From Rhizobium rosettiformans (GTDB lineage: Bacteria; Pseudomonadota; Alphaproteobacteria; Rhizobiales; Rhizobiaceae), in contig NZ_CP032405.1 of the NCBI RefSeq assembly GCF_016806065.1, positions 4,306,001-4,370,000 of the forward strand: a stretch of 64,000 bases of DNA, given 5' to 3'. How positions within the stretch are numbered: position 1 is the stretch's first letter; every line of letters starts with the position of its first letter. Position numbers and translations under genes: made by a program. Positions 45,457 to 56,088 of the stretch are shown here, piece by piece. Below the pieces are notes generated by a model, which worked only from the letters and a program-made list of their open reading frames with translations, did not search any database and was not told the DNA's origin.

Positions 45457-45604
45457 TCCGATCTCCCCCTGCTCGCGATAATGTGACTGTCACTGGAAAG
45501 GGCAAGATCACCCGGACCTGCAGGAGACGTGCACATCCGGCAAGGCGGAGGCGGCGCGACGACCGCAGCGGTGCATGCCCTGATACCGTGATGGATGGGG
45601 AGCC

Positions 45605-46297
45605 GTGAAGACCGTGAACAAGATCCTGAGACTGAACACGCGCGACAAGAACACGCTACTGCGGACGTCGTTCTTGTCACAACTTGGCCCCACGGCGATG
45701 GCCTCGATGATGGAGATCGCCAACATCTCCACCTACGAGGCGCGTGAGGTCCTGTTCCGCGAAGGAGAGCCGGCCGACAGCTTCTACAGCGTGCTGACCG
45801 GCTATGTGCGCCTTTACCGCCTCAACAAGGACGGCCGCGAGGCCGACATCCGCATTTGCGGTCCCGGGGACACCTTTGCAGAATGCCTACTGGCCGTCGG
45901 CGACAAGTATCTCTACAACGCCCAGGCGGCTGAAACGGTGACGCTTGCTCGTTTTGACCTGCAGCGCGTCCGGGCCCTCTCTGAACAGGAGAAGGATGTC
46001 GCAAAGGCGGTCATCCGCTGCCTGTCCGACCATCTGCGCACGACCATGGACTGTATTGCCAATGACCGCCTGCAGACCGCCCCCCAGCGCGTGGCGCATT
46101 ATCTCCTGACCCATTGTGAAGCCGAGGGCGGCCCGGCCTCCATCCGCCTGCCGTTCCAGAAGAGCCTGCTTGCGGGCAAGCTGGGCCTGGCACCGGAGGC
46201 CCTGTCCCGCGCGTTCTCTTCACTGCGCCGCGTCGGCGTCATCGTGCGTGGACGCACGATCCAGATCAGCGACGTCAACGCCCTCAGGCAGATCTGA
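45605..46297 (+). CDS. Crp/Fnr-family regulator, DNR/NnrR-like
   Basis: A 230-residue regulator with a cyclic-nucleotide-binding-fold sensor domain (EVLFREGEPADSFYSVLTGYVRLYRL) and a C-terminal HTH (LLAGKLGLAPEALSRAFSSLRRVG). The recognition helix keeps the E-xx-SR of FNR (EALSR), which reads TTGAT half sites. The FNR N-terminal Cys cluster is absent, so it should not hold an Fe-S cluster by that route; NO- or haem-sensing DNR/NnrR-like, or unregulated FixK-like, behaviour is possible. The GTG at 45605 is the chosen start; a GTG at 45614 is possible. It converges on ureG. Confidence 0.9.
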   Translation: MKTVNKILRLNTRDKNTLLRTSFLSQLGPTAMASMMEIANISTYEAREVLFREGEPADSFYSVLTGYVRLYRLNKDGREADIRICGPGDTFAECLLAVGDKYLYNAQAAETVTLARFDLQRVRALSEQEKDVAKAVIRCLSDHLRTTMDCIANDRLQTAPQRVAHYLLTHCEAEGGPASIRLPFQKSLLAGKLGLAPEALSRAFSSLRRVGVIVRGRTIQISDVNALRQI

Positions 46298-46331
46298 GGG
46301 CATCGGCACCCGGTACCCCCTTGGCTTCCGC

Positions 46332-46946
46332 TCAGAGCCCCCCACTCTGCTGCAGGAAGCTGACGATCCTGTCGACGCCGGAACCCCGCTTCAGATCGGT
46401 AAAGACAAACGGGCGCTCCGAGCGCATCTTTCCCGCATCCCGCTCCATGACCTCAAGATCGACGCCGACATGCGGCGCGAGATCCGTCTTGTTGATCACA
46501 AGCAGATCCGACCGCGTGATGCCTGGCCCGCCCTTGCGCGGGATCTCCTCGCCCTGGCAAACCGAGATGACGTAGAGGGTGATGTCGGCGAGATCGGGCG
46601 AGAAGGTTGCCGCGAGATTGTCGCCGCCCGACTCGATGAAGACCACGTCGAGATCCGGGATGCGTGCATTGAGATCGGCAATGGCCTTGAGATTGATCGA
46701 GGCATCCTCACGGATCGCGGTATGCGGACAGCCGCCGGTCTCGACGCCGACGACGCGATCCGAGCTCAGAGCCTGCATGCGGATCAGCGCATCGGCATCC
46801 TCGCGGGTATAGATGTCGTTGGTCACGACCGCGACCGAATAGTCGTCGCGCATGGCCTTGCAGAGTTTTTCCGTCAGCGCCGTCTTGCCGGAGCCGACCG
46901 GTCCGCCGATCCCGACGCGGAGAGGACCATTCTTCGATTTCATCAT
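46332..46946 (-). CDS. ureG: Urease accessory GTPase UreG
   Basis: A 204-residue SIMIBI-class GTPase that drives nickel delivery to apo-urease in complex with UreD/UreF. Motifs: P-loop [29 protein letters not shown], the metal-binding C-P-H in [32 protein letters not shown] and NKTDL. The ATG at 46946 (or 46943) follows AGGACGAAG. It is last in the minus-strand urease cluster, 25 bases after ureF. Confidence 0.97.
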   Translation of the reverse strand: MMKSKNGPLRVGIGGPVGSGKTALTEKLCKAMRDDYSVAVVTNDIYTREDADALIRMQALSSDRVVGVETGGCPHTAIREDASINLKAIADLNARIPDLDVVFIESGGDNLAATFSPDLADITLYVISVCQGEEIPRKGGPGITRSDLLVINKTDLAPHVGVDLEVMERDAGKMRSERPFVFTDLKRGSGVDRIVSFLQQSGGL

Positions 46947-46971
46947 CTTCGTCCTGTGTGAGCGCTTTCGC

Positions 46972-47673
46972 CTAGGATTGGAAAAGCCGTGAATATTGCG
47001 TCTCGTGGCGCATGCTGAGCGTATCGGCAATCACGGTCGCTGATCCGAGATCGTCGAGGCCGAGCTCGGAAAATCTGGAGACAGCATCGAGAATGCGGCT
47101 TTCCGATGCAGCGAGGATCGCCACCCCGCGCGTCTGTCCGATCACCCCGAGGCGGATCGCGACGGAGACATATTGCGACATCTGCGCATGCAGAAAGGCG
47201 GCAAGCGCGTCCGATCGGTCGACGCCATGGGATGCGGCCACCGCACCAACAGCGACGCTGTAGGGAACTGGCCCCGCCAGTGCGTCGATCACCGGATGCG
47301 GCCAGGCGGAAGCGGCCTTGACGAATGCCTCGCCGAGCCGGGTAATTTCAGCATGCCGCTCCGCGGACCCCGCCAACGCCGCCGCGAGTGCAATCAAGTC
47401 GGAAAGCGCCCTTCCCTCGCTCTGGCAGCGATGCGCTTCGGAAAGCAGGATCACATCATTGCGCAGCCCGCCATCACTCATCAGCATCTGAAGCCAGGCC
47501 TCGACCGCGTCACCATCAACGACATGGCCCTCGACCACCGCGCTCTCGAAGCCCGCGGAATAGGAGAACCCACCGACCGGAAAGGCCGGGGACATCCAGG
47601 CCATGAGACGCAGGAGCGCCTGGCGTCCGGCAAGGCCACCGGCTCCGAGTTCAGCCGTGGCCATGGCCGGCAT
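46972..47673 (-). CDS. ureF: Urease accessory protein UreF
   Basis: A 233-residue all-helical activator that gates UreG on the urease preactivation complex. Family segments: [27 protein letters not shown] near the start and [36 protein letters not shown] later. The start at 47673 (MPAMATAEL) overlaps the ureE end; the ATG at 47664 is an equally possible start. The overlap implies coupled translation with ureE. Confidence 0.94.
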   Translation of the reverse strand: MPAMATAELGAGGLAGRQALLRLMAWMSPAFPVGGFSYSAGFESAVVEGHVVDGDAVEAWLQMLMSDGGLRNDVILLSEAHRCQSEGRALSDLIALAAALAGSAERHAEITRLGEAFVKAASAWPHPVIDALAGPVPYSVAVGAVAASHGVDRSDALAAFLHAQMSQYVSVAIRLGVIGQTRGVAILAASESRILDAVSRFSELGLDDLGSATVIADTLSMRHETQYSRLFQS

Positions 47674-48133
47674 CCTGGTGCCCCCCTCCGTGGCCGTTAC
47701 CATGGGCATGATAGGCCCCGCGCACCGGCTGGAACGGCTCCACGACCTCGCTGACCTCGGCACCGAGCCCGGCCAGCATGTCGCGGATGACGTGATCGCG
47801 CTGGATGAGAATGCGGTCGGTCTCGATCTGGGCCGCCAGATGCCGGTTGCCGAGATGCCAGGCGAGTTCGATCAGATGCAGCGTGTCGCGCGCACGGATC
47901 TCGAAGAGCCGCTCCTCCGCCGCCTGGATCTCGATGGTCGTGCCATCGTCGAGCACAAGCCGATCTCCATGATGAAACAGCACCGGCTCCTTAAGGTCGA
48001 GCATGACCATCTCGCCATTGTCGAGATGCAAGAGCTTGCGCCGCAGATGGCGCCCGTCATGGGGAAGCACAACGACGCCATCAGGCGCGTCGGTGATGAA
48101 ACCGGCGGGTTTGAAAGACGTTGCACGCTGCAT
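47651..48133 (-). CDS. ureE: Urease accessory nickel chaperone UreE
   Basis: A 160-residue nickel-binding protein that supplies Ni to UreG. It has the N-terminal domain ([20 protein letters not shown]), the AHLGNRH-like [12 protein letters not shown] metal site and a His-rich C-terminal tail ([20 protein letters not shown]). The ATG at 48133 has CGGAG at good spacing; the open frame extends further but without similarity. Its end overlaps ureF. A diguanylate cyclase gene stands directly upstream. Confidence 0.95.
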   Translation of the reverse strand: MQRATSFKPAGFITDAPDGVVVLPHDGRHLRRKLLHLDNGEMVMLDLKEPVLFHHGDRLVLDDGTTIEIQAAEERLFEIRARDTLHLIELAWHLGNRHLAAQIETDRILIQRDHVIRDMLAGLGAEVSEVVEPFQPVRGAYHAHGNGHGGGHQDAGHGHG

Positions 48134-48198
48134 GAAAACTCCGGCATGGCTGTTTTTTGAACCATGCACAGGAATGAGGCAAACAGCAAGATCGTTCT

Positions 48199-49053
48199 TC
48201 AGCCCCGGCGCCCTATGGCCGCAAAAAGCTGAGCATCATCAGGCGCATGGTCGCCCGGGAAGGCCTCGACGAGGGCGAGCGAATTTTCGTGGAAAACGCA
48301 GTCCCGTCCGCTCTCCTTGGCCAGATACAACGCCTTGTCGGCCCAGGCATAGACGCTTTCGGGCCTCTTGCCGGGCGTAAATTCGGCAACGCCGGCGGAA
48401 ACTGTGACGCGAAGCTCCGCATCCTGATACAGGATCGTTTCGGCCGCCACACGGCATCTCGCCTGCTCGACAAGGGCGAGCCGTTCGGCAACGCTGCCGC
48501 CTCTGATGATGACGCCGAATTCCTCCCCACCAAGGCGAGCGACGAGATGCGCTTCGCCAAAGACCTCCTTCAACAGCGAGGAGATGGACTGGATGACGCG
48601 ATCCCCCGTTTGATGGCCGTAGCGGTCATTGATCGTCTTGAACCGGTCGACATCGATGATCGCCAGGGAAGCATCCCGATCCGTGGCGAGAGACACCTCG
48701 TTGAAGGCACGGCGGTTGGCGAGACCGGACAGTGTGTCGGTGCGGCTGAGGCGCTCGAACTTTCGCCGTGACAGCAGAAGTTCGCGCAGCACATGGCCGG
48801 CGACGAAGGCGCAAGCCGCCGAAAGCACGCCGCCGAACAGCCAGGAAAAGGCCACCATCAACCGCATCGTCTGGTCGATCGGGGTGGCGACGACATTGAG
48901 GACATAAAGGAGCGGCAGCAAGACGAGGCCTGCCAGGCTGGTCACGATCACCGCCCGGAAACCCACCGACAGGGCAAAGCGACGGACCGCGCCGGCGCTG
49001 TCCAGCGCCCCCACATCGACCTGCCGCCAAAGCCATTTGCTGCCGCGACTCAA
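48199..49053 (-). CDS. GGDEF diguanylate cyclase inside the urease cluster
   Basis: A 284-residue protein with two N-terminal membrane helices ([22 protein letters not shown] and [24 protein letters not shown]) and a cytoplasmic GGDEF domain: [36 protein letters not shown] and an active GGEEF in [11 protein letters not shown]. No RxxD inhibitory site lies before it. It starts with TTG behind an excellent AAGGAG. It should make c-di-GMP. It is transcribed with, or between, ureC and ureE, which is unusual for a urease operon. Confidence 0.92.
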   Translation of the reverse strand: MSRGSKWLWRQVDVGALDSAGAVRRFALSVGFRAVIVTSLAGLVLLPLLYVLNVVATPIDQTMRLMVAFSWLFGGVLSAACAFVAGHVLRELLLSRRKFERLSRTDTLSGLANRRAFNEVSLATDRDASLAIIDVDRFKTINDRYGHQTGDRVIQSISSLLKEVFGEAHLVARLGGEEFGVIIRGGSVAERLALVEQARCRVAAETILYQDAELRVTVSAGVAEFTPGKRPESVYAWADKALYLAKESGRDCVFHENSLALVEAFPGDHAPDDAQLFAAIGRRG

Positions 49054-49218
49054 CCGCCCGCTCCTTCATGAAGATGCGTACTGGATTAGGCAGTGTCGCT
49101 TCCCCAATCCCTAATCGAATCGCTAAAATACGATCGATCGCCGCATTGACTTCGGAAGCCCCTAAATTGGACGAGATTGTCATCCGATGACGCGCGGTTA
49201 GATGATGAGGGCCACGCC

Positions 49219-49902
49219 TCAGGCGCCGTGGTGAAGATCGATGGAAAGATCGAGCAATTGCGGCAGGGGCGTCCACCAGCCGGTACGCACCCCACCCTCC
49301 CGCAACACCGCAGCCGTCCAGGTGTTGCAGCCGATGAGGGCGTTGAAGGCACCTTTGGCCTCGAAGAACACATCGTCGGCACCATAGGCAGCACCCGGAA
49401 TGGCAACCGGCAAACCGCCATCGCGGATGAAGCTCTCCCGGATCGCTGCGATCATCCGGCTGCGCTCTTCCGGTGTCACGATGAGCGGACGCACGGTGGG
49501 ATGGCCAGGATCGATCGGACCGGCAACAGAGACATGCAGCACGGAGCGGTCAATGGTCAGAGCCTTCAGGACCGGCAGCGGCCGGATGTCACCCCAGGTC
49601 GGCGTCTCGATGTAGAAGGACCGCCCACCCCAACCGATGATCAGATAATCGACGCCGGGCATGTCGACCGGCAGGCCGGAGGGGACGAGATCGGCAAAGG
49701 CGGCCCTGATTTCGTCATCGACGGGCAGCGCGATATCGGTATGGATCGGATTGGCGAGCAGCAGGACCTGGCTCTCGCCGCCGACGGATGCCTCCGCAGT
49801 CGAGGTCAGCGGGCGGGGCACAACTGTTCCCAAGGCCAGAGAGACCAGAAGGGCGGCCAACAGGCCGCCCATCCATTTCAGCAACCGGAGAGCCGCAATC
49901 AT
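49219..49902 (-). CDS. Urease-region conserved protein (TIGR02117/DUF2459 type)
   Basis: A 227-residue protein with an N-terminal membrane anchor (LLKWMGGLLAALLVSLALGTVV) and a C-terminal periplasmic domain with ANPIHTDIALP, DYLIIGWGGRSFYIETPTWGD and FNALIGCNTWTAAVL. This matches my recollection of the DUF2459 family often found in urease regions of alphaproteobacteria. Function unknown; the HTD and GCNTWT motifs resemble a NlpC/P60-like amidase site. Its ATG (49902) overlaps the ureC stop by one base. Confidence 0.85.
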   Translation of the reverse strand: MIAALRLLKWMGGLLAALLVSLALGTVVPRPLTSTAEASVGGESQVLLLANPIHTDIALPVDDEIRAAFADLVPSGLPVDMPGVDYLIIGWGGRSFYIETPTWGDIRPLPVLKALTIDRSVLHVSVAGPIDPGHPTVRPLIVTPEERSRMIAAIRESFIRDGGLPVAIPGAAYGADDVFFEAKGAFNALIGCNTWTAAVLREGGVRTGWWTPLPQLLDLSIDLHHGA

Positions 49903-51614
49903 CAGAACAGGAAGTACCGCTGCGCCATCGGCAGCTTGGTCGCCGGCTCGCAAGTCAGCAACTCACCATCAGCGCGCACTTCATAGGTTTCCGGATCCAC
50001 TTCCACATGCGGCGTCGAGTCGTTGTGGATCATCGACTTCTTCGAAATTCCGCCACGGGTGTTTTTCACCGCGACCAGCTGTTTGGCGACACCGAGACGG
50101 TTGCCGAGGCCGGAATCAATCGCCGCCTGGCTGACGAAAGTGACGGAGGTGTTGGTGCGTGCCTTGCCATAAGCGCCGAACATCGGCCGGTAGTGCACCG
50201 GCTGCGGTGTCGGGATCGAGGCGTTCGGGTCGCCCATCGGGGCAGCGGCAATCATGCCGCCCATCAGGATCATGTCGGGCTTCACGCCGAAGAAGGCCGG
50301 GTTCCAGATCACGAGATCGGCGCGCTTGCCGACTTCGACCGATCCGATCTCGTGGGACACCCCATGGGCGATCGCCGGGTTGATCGTGTATTTCGCGATA
50401 TAACGCTTGGCGCGCATGTTGTCGTTGTCGCCGGTCTCGGACGGCAGGGCGCCGCGCTGACGTTTCATCTTGTCGGCCGTCTGCCAGGTGCGGATGATGA
50501 CTTCGCCGACGCGACCCATGGCCTGACTGTCGGAGGAGATGATCGAGAAGGCGCCGATGTCGTGCAGGATGTCTTCCGCCGCGATCGTTTCCTTGCGTAT
50601 ACGGCTTTCGGCAAAGGCGATATCCTCAGGGATCGACGACGACAGGTGATGGCAGACCATCAGCATGTCCAGATGCTCGGCGATCGTATTGACTGTGTAA
50701 GGCCGCGTCGGATTGGTCGACGACGGGATAACGTTCATCTGGCCGCAGATTTTGATGATGTCAGGCGCATGACCGCCGCCCGCCCCTTCCGTATGGAAGG
50801 CGTGGATCGTGCGGCCACGGATGGCATTGACCGTATCCTCGACGAAGCCGCTTTCGTTCAGCGTGTCCGTGTGGATCATCACCTGGACGTCATACTGGTC
50901 GGCGACCGAGAGGCAGCAATCGATGGCGCCAGGCGTCGTGCCCCAGTCCTCATGCAGCTTGAGCGAGGTCGCACCTCCAAGAACCATTTCCTCAAGCGCG
51001 CCGGGTAGCGAGGCGTTGCCCTTGCCGGCAAAGGCGAGGTTCATCGGGAAGGCATCGGCGGCCTCGATCATCCGGGCGATATGCCAGGGTCCGGGCGTGC
51101 AGGTGGTTGCAAGCGTGCCATGCGCCGGCCCCGTGCCGCCGCCCAACATGCACGTGAGGCCGGACATCAGCGCCTCCTCGATCTGCTGCGGGCAGATGAA
51201 GTGGATATGCGCATCCATGCCGCCCGCGGTGACGATCTTGCCCTCGCCCGCGATGGCTTCCGTGCCCGGACCGACGATGATGTTCACGCCTGGCTGCGTA
51301 TCCGGATTGCCGGCCTTGCCGATCGCAACGATCCGGCCGTCCTTCAGCCCGATATCGGCCTTCACGATCCCCCAGTGATCAAGGATCAGCGCATTGGTGA
51401 TGACGGTGTCGACGGCGCCATCCGCCCGCGTTACCTGGCTCTGGCCCATGCCGTCACGGATGACCTTGCCGCCACCGAACTTCACCTCTTCGCCATAGGT
51501 GGTGAAATCCTTCTCCACCTCGATGAACAGTTCCGTATCTGCAAGACGCACCTTGTCGCCCGTGGTCGGACCGAACATCGAAGCATAGGCGGCGCGGGAC
51601 ATCTTGTAGGACAT
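49902..51614 (-). CDS. ureC: Urease subunit alpha
   Basis: A 570-residue catalytic subunit that hydrolyses urea to ammonia and carbamate. Nickel-site features: HIHF in [14 protein letters not shown], the Lys to be carbamylated in [12 protein letters not shown] (around residue 220), the mobile-flap region with [16 protein letters not shown], and the Cys of MVCHHLS. Length is normal. It starts at ATG 51614 just after the accessory gene and is followed, with one-base overlap, by the DUF2459-type gene. Confidence 0.98.
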   Translation of the reverse strand: MSYKMSRAAYASMFGPTTGDKVRLADTELFIEVEKDFTTYGEEVKFGGGKVIRDGMGQSQVTRADGAVDTVITNALILDHWGIVKADIGLKDGRIVAIGKAGNPDTQPGVNIIVGPGTEAIAGEGKIVTAGGMDAHIHFICPQQIEEALMSGLTCMLGGGTGPAHGTLATTCTPGPWHIARMIEAADAFPMNLAFAGKGNASLPGALEEMVLGGATSLKLHEDWGTTPGAIDCCLSVADQYDVQVMIHTDTLNESGFVEDTVNAIRGRTIHAFHTEGAGGGHAPDIIKICGQMNVIPSSTNPTRPYTVNTIAEHLDMLMVCHHLSSSIPEDIAFAESRIRKETIAAEDILHDIGAFSIISSDSQAMGRVGEVIIRTWQTADKMKRQRGALPSETGDNDNMRAKRYIAKYTINPAIAHGVSHEIGSVEVGKRADLVIWNPAFFGVKPDMILMGGMIAAAPMGDPNASIPTPQPVHYRPMFGAYGKARTNTSVTFVSQAAIDSGLGNRLGVAKQLVAVKNTRGGISKKSMIHNDSTPHVEVDPETYEVRADGELLTCEPATKLPMAQRYFLF

Positions 51615-51619
51615 GGGCG

Positions 51620-52270
51620 TCAGGTTCCTTGGGAGAGGGAGGAAGCAAAGAGAGGTTGCAGCCGCATCACGCGACCGCTGGCGATGTGACGGTCCACCAG
51701 ACGGCGCTCGGCTTCGAAGGGATGGCCATCCCAGCCGCTGTGGCCGAAGCCCGCGAGGATGATGGTATCCTCGGCATGTCGGGGATCGGTGAGCAGCGCC
51801 TGAATCACCACCATGCCGCTCGACGGCACGACATAGGGTTCGGCATCGAGCGCCAGAAGCGCCTCATCCAAGGCCGTGTGCACGTCGCCATGGATGATCC
51901 GGTGCTGCTTGCCATTGGCTGTGGCAAAGGTCGCAAAACCGTCGGTGTAGTCGTCGCAGAAATCGTCGAGCTCGGGATGGCTGATCGCCAGCTGCGGCTT
52001 GAGTTCGGCGAACTTGTCGGGATCGCGGACGGACCAGATCTCGGCAGTCCGTTGCACGGTTTCGCTCTCGCGCCATGCGGGATCGGCGAGCATCTGAGCC
52101 CCCGGTCGCCCGGTGTTGCAGACGGCGATGATGTCGGTCTTGCGTCCGGCTGAACCGAAATTCCGGCTGCCGTTGAAGCGGATGACAAGATCGGCAGCGT
52201 CGATGAGCGCGGCCACCCCGTCATCCACCGGTCCATTGCCGACAATCATGATCTGTCTCGCCTGAGCCAT
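51620..52270 (-). CDS. Urease-operon accessory protein, sialyltransferase-like
   Basis: A 216-residue protein like those annotated as urease operon accessory protein in rhizobia. Its opening [42 protein letters not shown] resembles the sialylmotif-type nucleotide-sugar region of GT29 sialyltransferases, and [11 protein letters not shown] ... [14 protein letters not shown] fits the later motif. A sugar-transfer role in a urease operon is unexplained and the resemblance is by eye. It ends five bases before the ureC start, so it is co-transcribed. No signal peptide. Confidence 0.75.
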   Translation of the reverse strand: MAQARQIMIVGNGPVDDGVAALIDAADLVIRFNGSRNFGSAGRKTDIIAVCNTGRPGAQMLADPAWRESETVQRTAEIWSVRDPDKFAELKPQLAISHPELDDFCDDYTDGFATFATANGKQHRIIHGDVHTALDEALLALDAEPYVVPSSGMVVIQALLTDPRHAEDTIILAGFGHSGWDGHPFEAERRLVDRHIASGRVMRLQPLFASSLSQGT

Positions 52271-52282
52271 CGCGTCACACCC

Positions 52283-52711
52283 TCAAAAGAGCCCGACCAG
52301 CGATTTCAGTTCCTCGATGCGGCGCCGCGTCAGCTCCGCAAGGCAGGATGAAATCACCAATGGCTGCATCGAACCACCTTCGACCGAGTAACCTTCGACA
52401 TCGCAGGCCGCGTCGCGATAGGCGAGCCAGGCACGCTGCGAAGCCAGAAGCCGCTTGGCTGCTCCATTGCCGTCCGATGGTGGCGTCGCCTTATCCCATG
52501 CGAGCATGGCGGCGCGCGTCTCGGCCCATTGGGCATTCATTGCGGCATCGGCTTTTCGATAGTCCTCGGCCGCACACTGGTTCATGTCGGCCTGGGTCTG
52601 GGCATTGTTGCAATCGACGTCCCGCACGTCCTCACCCGAGGCCGGCGCGTCTTGCAGCAATACGCAACCGCACAGCATCAGGATCACGCCCCAGTTCATC
52701 GCACGCCCCAT
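52283..52711 (-). CDS. LprI-type (DUF1311) secreted protein
   Basis: A 142-residue protein with a signal peptide or lipoprotein-like leader (NWGVILMLCGCVLLQDAPASG) and the DUF1311/LprI domain: DCNNAQTQADMNQCAAEDYRKADAAMNAQW and LLASQRAWLAYRDAACDVEG. Conserved Cys residues likely form disulfides in the periplasm. Related proteins include a mycobacterial lysozyme inhibitor. It lies between ureB and the accessory gene, as in other rhizobial urease clusters. The ATG at 52711 is chosen; a TTG two codons earlier is possible. Confidence 0.85.
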   Translation of the reverse strand: MGRAMNWGVILMLCGCVLLQDAPASGEDVRDVDCNNAQTQADMNQCAAEDYRKADAAMNAQWAETRAAMLAWDKATPPSDGNGAAKRLLASQRAWLAYRDAACDVEGYSVEGGSMQPLVISSCLAELTRRRIEELKSLVGLF

Positions 52712-52735
52712 GACCAAGCCCCCGCCTCGCGCATC

Positions 52736-53041
52736 TCAGAGGCCGCCCATGACCTGCTGGCGGAAACCATAGACCTCGCGCTTGCCCGAGAGCGGGATCA
52801 GCGTCACCTGACGCGTCTGCCCCGGCTCGAAGCGTACCGCCGTTCCAGCCGGAATATCGAGCCGCATGCCGCGCGCCTTGTCACGTTCGAAGAGCAGTCC
52901 GGCATTGGTCTCGAAGAAGTGGTAGTGGCTGCCCACCTGGACGGGCCGATCGCCGCTGTTGGAGACTTCGATTGTCACGGTCGGATGGCCGGCATTCAGT
53001 TCGATTTCGCCAGGTGCTGCAATGATTTCACCGGGGATCAT
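52736..53041 (-). CDS. ureB: Urease subunit beta
   Basis: A 101-residue small structural subunit: [79 protein letters not shown]. Exactly the family pattern and length. It starts 11 bases after ureA and is followed by the LprI-type gene rather than directly by ureC. Confidence 0.97.
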   Translation of the reverse strand: MIPGEIIAAPGEIELNAGHPTVTIEVSNSGDRPVQVGSHYHFFETNAGLLFERDKARGMRLDIPAGTAVRFEPGQTRQVTLIPLSGKREVYGFRQQVMGGL

Positions 53042-53052
53042 GGGCCTCTCCT

Positions 53053-53355
53053 TCAGCGAATGGGTTCGTGAACGGTGACAAGTTTCGTGCCGTCCGGGAA
53101 GGTCGCTTCGATCTGCACGTCGTGGATCATCTCGGCAATGCCTTCCATCACCTGGTCGCGGGTGATGACATGGGCGCCCGCCTCCATCAGATCCGCCACC
53201 ATCCGGCCGTCCCGCGCACCTTCGACAACGAAGTCGGTGATCAGCGCGATCGCTTCCGGATAGTTGAGCTTCACGCCCCGTTCCAGCCGGCGCCGGGCCA
53301 CCATGGCGGCCATCGCGATCAGCAGTTTGTCCTTTTCCCGCGGCGTCAGATTCAT
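53053..53355 (-). CDS. ureA: Urease subunit gamma
   Basis: A 100-residue small subunit: [51 protein letters not shown] and the C-terminal [29 protein letters not shown]. It lies between ureD and ureB with short spacers, the usual order. Confidence 0.97.
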   Translation of the reverse strand: MNLTPREKDKLLIAMAAMVARRRLERGVKLNYPEAIALITDFVVEGARDGRMVADLMEAGAHVITRDQVMEGIAEMIHDVQIEATFPDGTKLVTVHEPIR

Positions 53356-53377
53356 GCGTGCTCCAATGGCGTGATCG

Positions 53378-54196
53378 TCAGAGAGTCCAGACTTTTGGCA
53401 CAGACGCGCCCCCGCGCAAGGCCGAAATGACGGGCAACAGGATTTTTCTCAAGGCAAAACCGTCGGATGCAGCCACACGGGCAACAAGCTTGCCTTGCCA
53501 ATGACTTACGCCGCCCATTTCTTCACCGATCTGCTGACGAATTGGGCGGATCAGCGCTTCGGCACGCGGGCTGATAAGGATGAGAGTCGCAAAGGCCACA
53601 CGCCCGGCCAGCACCGCCGGCGACGCCACAAGGTTGGCGACATCGCCCTCGAGTTTGAGCTCTTCGGCATGCAGCAATTGCCCTTCGCGGCGGATCCGCC
53701 AGCGGTCGCGAACCAGCCCCGCATTCATCGCCTCCCCCATGGCCTTGCGCCCGAGCAGGATCGCCTCGACGGCCAGGAATTCGGCGTCCTCGGCGAGATC
53801 GACCTCCAGCCGGCGCGTCAGCGATGCGTTGTCGAAGAGAATGCTTTCCTGTGGCAGCCAATGCATCTTGGCGCCCTCGCCCACCTCGATGCGCGTGGTG
53901 ATCTGTCCGGTACCGGCAGAGGCCTTGTAGATCTTCTCACAGGCCTGCGTGGTCGCGGTGAGGAAGCATCCCGGACCGGCGCGAAAGCTCCAGTCGAACT
54001 GGTCGCCACCGGTAATACCGCCCGCAGTGTTGATCGTCACCGCTTCGAGCTCGTCGGTGAAACTCTCAGGAAGGCGGATCTTCGCCGCCCCTTCCTGATA
54101 AAGCTCGGCGATGCGCGTACGCCCGCCGAGCGACTTCGTCACAAGTCGTCCGACACCGACGGCGCGTTGCTGTCTGGTTTGCTTGTTGGCGTGCAC
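53378..54196 (-). CDS. ureD: Urease accessory protein UreD
   Basis: A 272-residue scaffold that binds apo-urease and passes nickel with UreF/UreG. Family blocks: [37 protein letters not shown], the following [27 protein letters not shown] and [12 protein letters not shown]. The GTG at 54196 has AGGGGACACG upstream. Its first 58 bases overlap the 3' end of the esterase gene, so the two are linked in one transcript. Confidence 0.95.
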   Translation of the reverse strand: MHANKQTRQQRAVGVGRLVTKSLGGRTRIAELYQEGAAKIRLPESFTDELEAVTINTAGGITGGDQFDWSFRAGPGCFLTATTQACEKIYKASAGTGQITTRIEVGEGAKMHWLPQESILFDNASLTRRLEVDLAEDAEFLAVEAILLGRKAMGEAMNAGLVRDRWRIRREGQLLHAEELKLEGDVANLVASPAVLAGRVAFATLILISPRAEALIRPIRQQIGEEMGGVSHWQGKLVARVAASDGFALRKILLPVISALRGGASVPKVWTL

Positions 54197-55269
54197 CGTG
54201 TCCCCTGCCCGCCATCGCTGATCGCGGCGGTTTTCTGTTTATCGCTGCAGGCAGCGTTGACCGCGACTGTCGCAATCATCTCGCCGCCCGAGGCCTTGAA
54301 GAACTCCCACATTCTGTCGGTCGCATCAACCTCGCGGATAGCCTTGTCGTCATTGTTGGACGCAAGCCGGAAGCGGACCGTGCGGGCCGGCCAGGCATGG
54401 TCGGCGCTGGCAATCACATAGGAGACGACGCTGGTGCCGGCACGGCAGCCGGCATAGGTCGCCACATCGGCATTTTCGCCTGTCTCAAGCGAGGCCCGCG
54501 TGTCGCAACCATTCAGCTCGGCCCAGCGGTTGAGCGCCACTTCGCCGCCATAACGCCAATAGGCCCGGCCACCGCCCTCGAAGGGATTGACGTGATCCTT
54601 CTTGCCGGAAAACGCGATAATCGACACCGGCCGGCTCGGCTGGCAGCTTTCGCGCCGCGGCTGCCAGACACCGTTTTCCTCGACCGGGGTACCGGCGCGC
54701 AGGCCCATGACGAAGCCGGCAGCGGCAAAGTCACCGAAGCCGTTGCAGATATATTGCGACAGCATGCGCCCGCCGCCGGAATAGCCCGAGGCATAAACCT
54801 TGGTGGCGTCGATGCAGAGCGTCTCTTTCGCAAGCTTCAGAAGCTCACGAATGGCGGCGGATTCATCCGCGCCGTCACCTGCGGTGACGCCCGGCACGTT
54901 CCAGGCATGCGTATTGGGCAATTCGCCCTTCAGGCTGCCGGCCAGCGCCATGACCACGAAGCCCTCGCGCTCCGCCACTTCGTTCCAGTGGCTGCGGCCA
55001 AGCTGAACCGTCGGATTGCTGTTCGAGCCGTGGAAGTCGAGAACCAGCGGAACCTTCTTCTTGCCCGTGTAGCTCGGCGGGATGACATAGACCGCCTCGC
55101 GTTCCACGCCACCGGACTGGAAAGTGAGGCCATATTGGCCAGGCTCTATCGGGCTGCCGCAAGTGGCCGCCTCAGCAGCAACGGCCGAGAAGCCGAAGAG
55201 AAAGAGCCCCGCGACCGCACGAGCAAATACGCCCGTCCGAGCGCGGTGGGATACCGTGCTGGTTGTCAT
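54139..55269 (-). CDS. Secreted PHB-depolymerase/LpqC-type esterase
   Basis: A 376-residue alpha/beta hydrolase with a signal peptide ([17 protein letters not shown], cleavage before ATCGSP). The oxyanion region is [12 protein letters not shown], the nucleophile Ser is in [17 protein letters not shown], and His in SADHAWPAR. Family members cleave polyhydroxybutyrate or feruloyl esters; the precise substrate here is unknown. The C-terminal end overlaps ureD by 58 bases, and a Cys-containing tail follows the hydrolase domain. Its placement between urtE and ureD suggests co-transcription with the urea genes without a known metabolic link. The ATG at 55269 precedes the leader. Confidence 0.85.
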   Translation of the reverse strand: MTTSTVSHRARTGVFARAVAGLFLFGFSAVAAEAATCGSPIEPGQYGLTFQSGGVEREAVYVIPPSYTGKKKVPLVLDFHGSNSNPTVQLGRSHWNEVAEREGFVVMALAGSLKGELPNTHAWNVPGVTAGDGADESAAIRELLKLAKETLCIDATKVYASGYSGGGRMLSQYICNGFGDFAAAGFVMGLRAGTPVEENGVWQPRRESCQPSRPVSIIAFSGKKDHVNPFEGGGRAYWRYGGEVALNRWAELNGCDTRASLETGENADVATYAGCRAGTSVVSYVIASADHAWPARTVRFRLASNNDDKAIREVDATDRMWEFFKASGGEMIATVAVNAACSDKQKTAAISDGGQGTRCTPTSKPDSNAPSVSDDL

Positions 55270-55366
55270 GGATGTGCCTTCTGTTCGCAGATGCGCGTTC
55301 AATATCACGCGTGTCCCCAGCATCAACCCGACTTCGCTAATAAATCATCAACCCTGTCATGCAAAA

Positions 55367-56062
55367 TCACACGGTCAGGTGACGCCGCGCTTCCGTCGTA
55401 TCGAGCGTCTCAGCGGCACCCTGATGGACGATCTCGCCGCGATCCATGATGTAAACGTGATCGGCAAGCTCCCGGCAGAAATCCAGATATTGCTCGACCA
55501 GCAGGATCGCCATGCCGGTTGTGTCTCGCAAGTAGCGGATCGCCCGACCGATATCCTTGATGATCGACGGCTGGATGCCTTCGGTCGGTTCGTCCAGCAC
55601 CAGTATCTTCGGCCGTGTCACCATAGCCCGCCCGATCGCCAGCTGCTGCTGCTGGCCACCGGACAAGTCACCGCCGCGCCGCGACAGCATCGTATCCAGC
55701 ACCGGGAAGAGCGCGAAGATATCATCCGGAATGAAGCGGTCCTTGCGCTCCAGCGGCGCATAACCGGTTTCGAGATTCTCCTTCACCGTGAGGAGCGGAA
55801 AGATCTCGCGGCCCTGCGGCACGTAACCGACGCCTGTCCGCGCCCGGTTGAACGGCGCCATGCCGTTGAGCTTCTGGCCGTTGAAGGTGATCGTTCCGGC
55901 CGACACCGCGTGCTGTCCGGTGATGGCGCGGAGCAGCGACGACTTGCCGACGCCGTTTCTGCCGAGCACGCAGGTGATCTTGCCCATTTCGGCGTTGATG
56001 GAGACACCGCGCAGCGCCTGGGCGGCGCCGTAGTGGAGATTGACGTTTTCGACTGTCAGCAT
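55367..56062 (-). CDS. urtE: Urea ABC transporter ATP-binding protein UrtE
   Basis: A 231-residue ATPase of the branched-chain-amino-acid/urea importer class (LivF-like): MLTVENVNLHYGAAQALRGVS, Walker A GRNGVGKSSLLRAI, signature LSGGQQQQLAIGRAM, Walker B ILVLDEPTEGIQPSII. UrtE identity rests on the neighbouring urtD and urease genes. It is cut off from urtD and the upstream urt genes by the Mu-like element at 56118, so it needs a new promoter or read-through. Confidence 0.92.
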   Translation of the reverse strand: MLTVENVNLHYGAAQALRGVSINAEMGKITCVLGRNGVGKSSLLRAITGQHAVSAGTITFNGQKLNGMAPFNRARTGVGYVPQGREIFPLLTVKENLETGYAPLERKDRFIPDDIFALFPVLDTMLSRRGGDLSGGQQQQLAIGRAMVTRPKILVLDEPTEGIQPSIIKDIGRAIRYLRDTTGMAILLVEQYLDFCRELADHVYIMDRGEIVHQGAAETLDTTEARRHLTV

Positions 56063-56088
56063 GGCATTTCTCTTTTCATATCAAAGTC

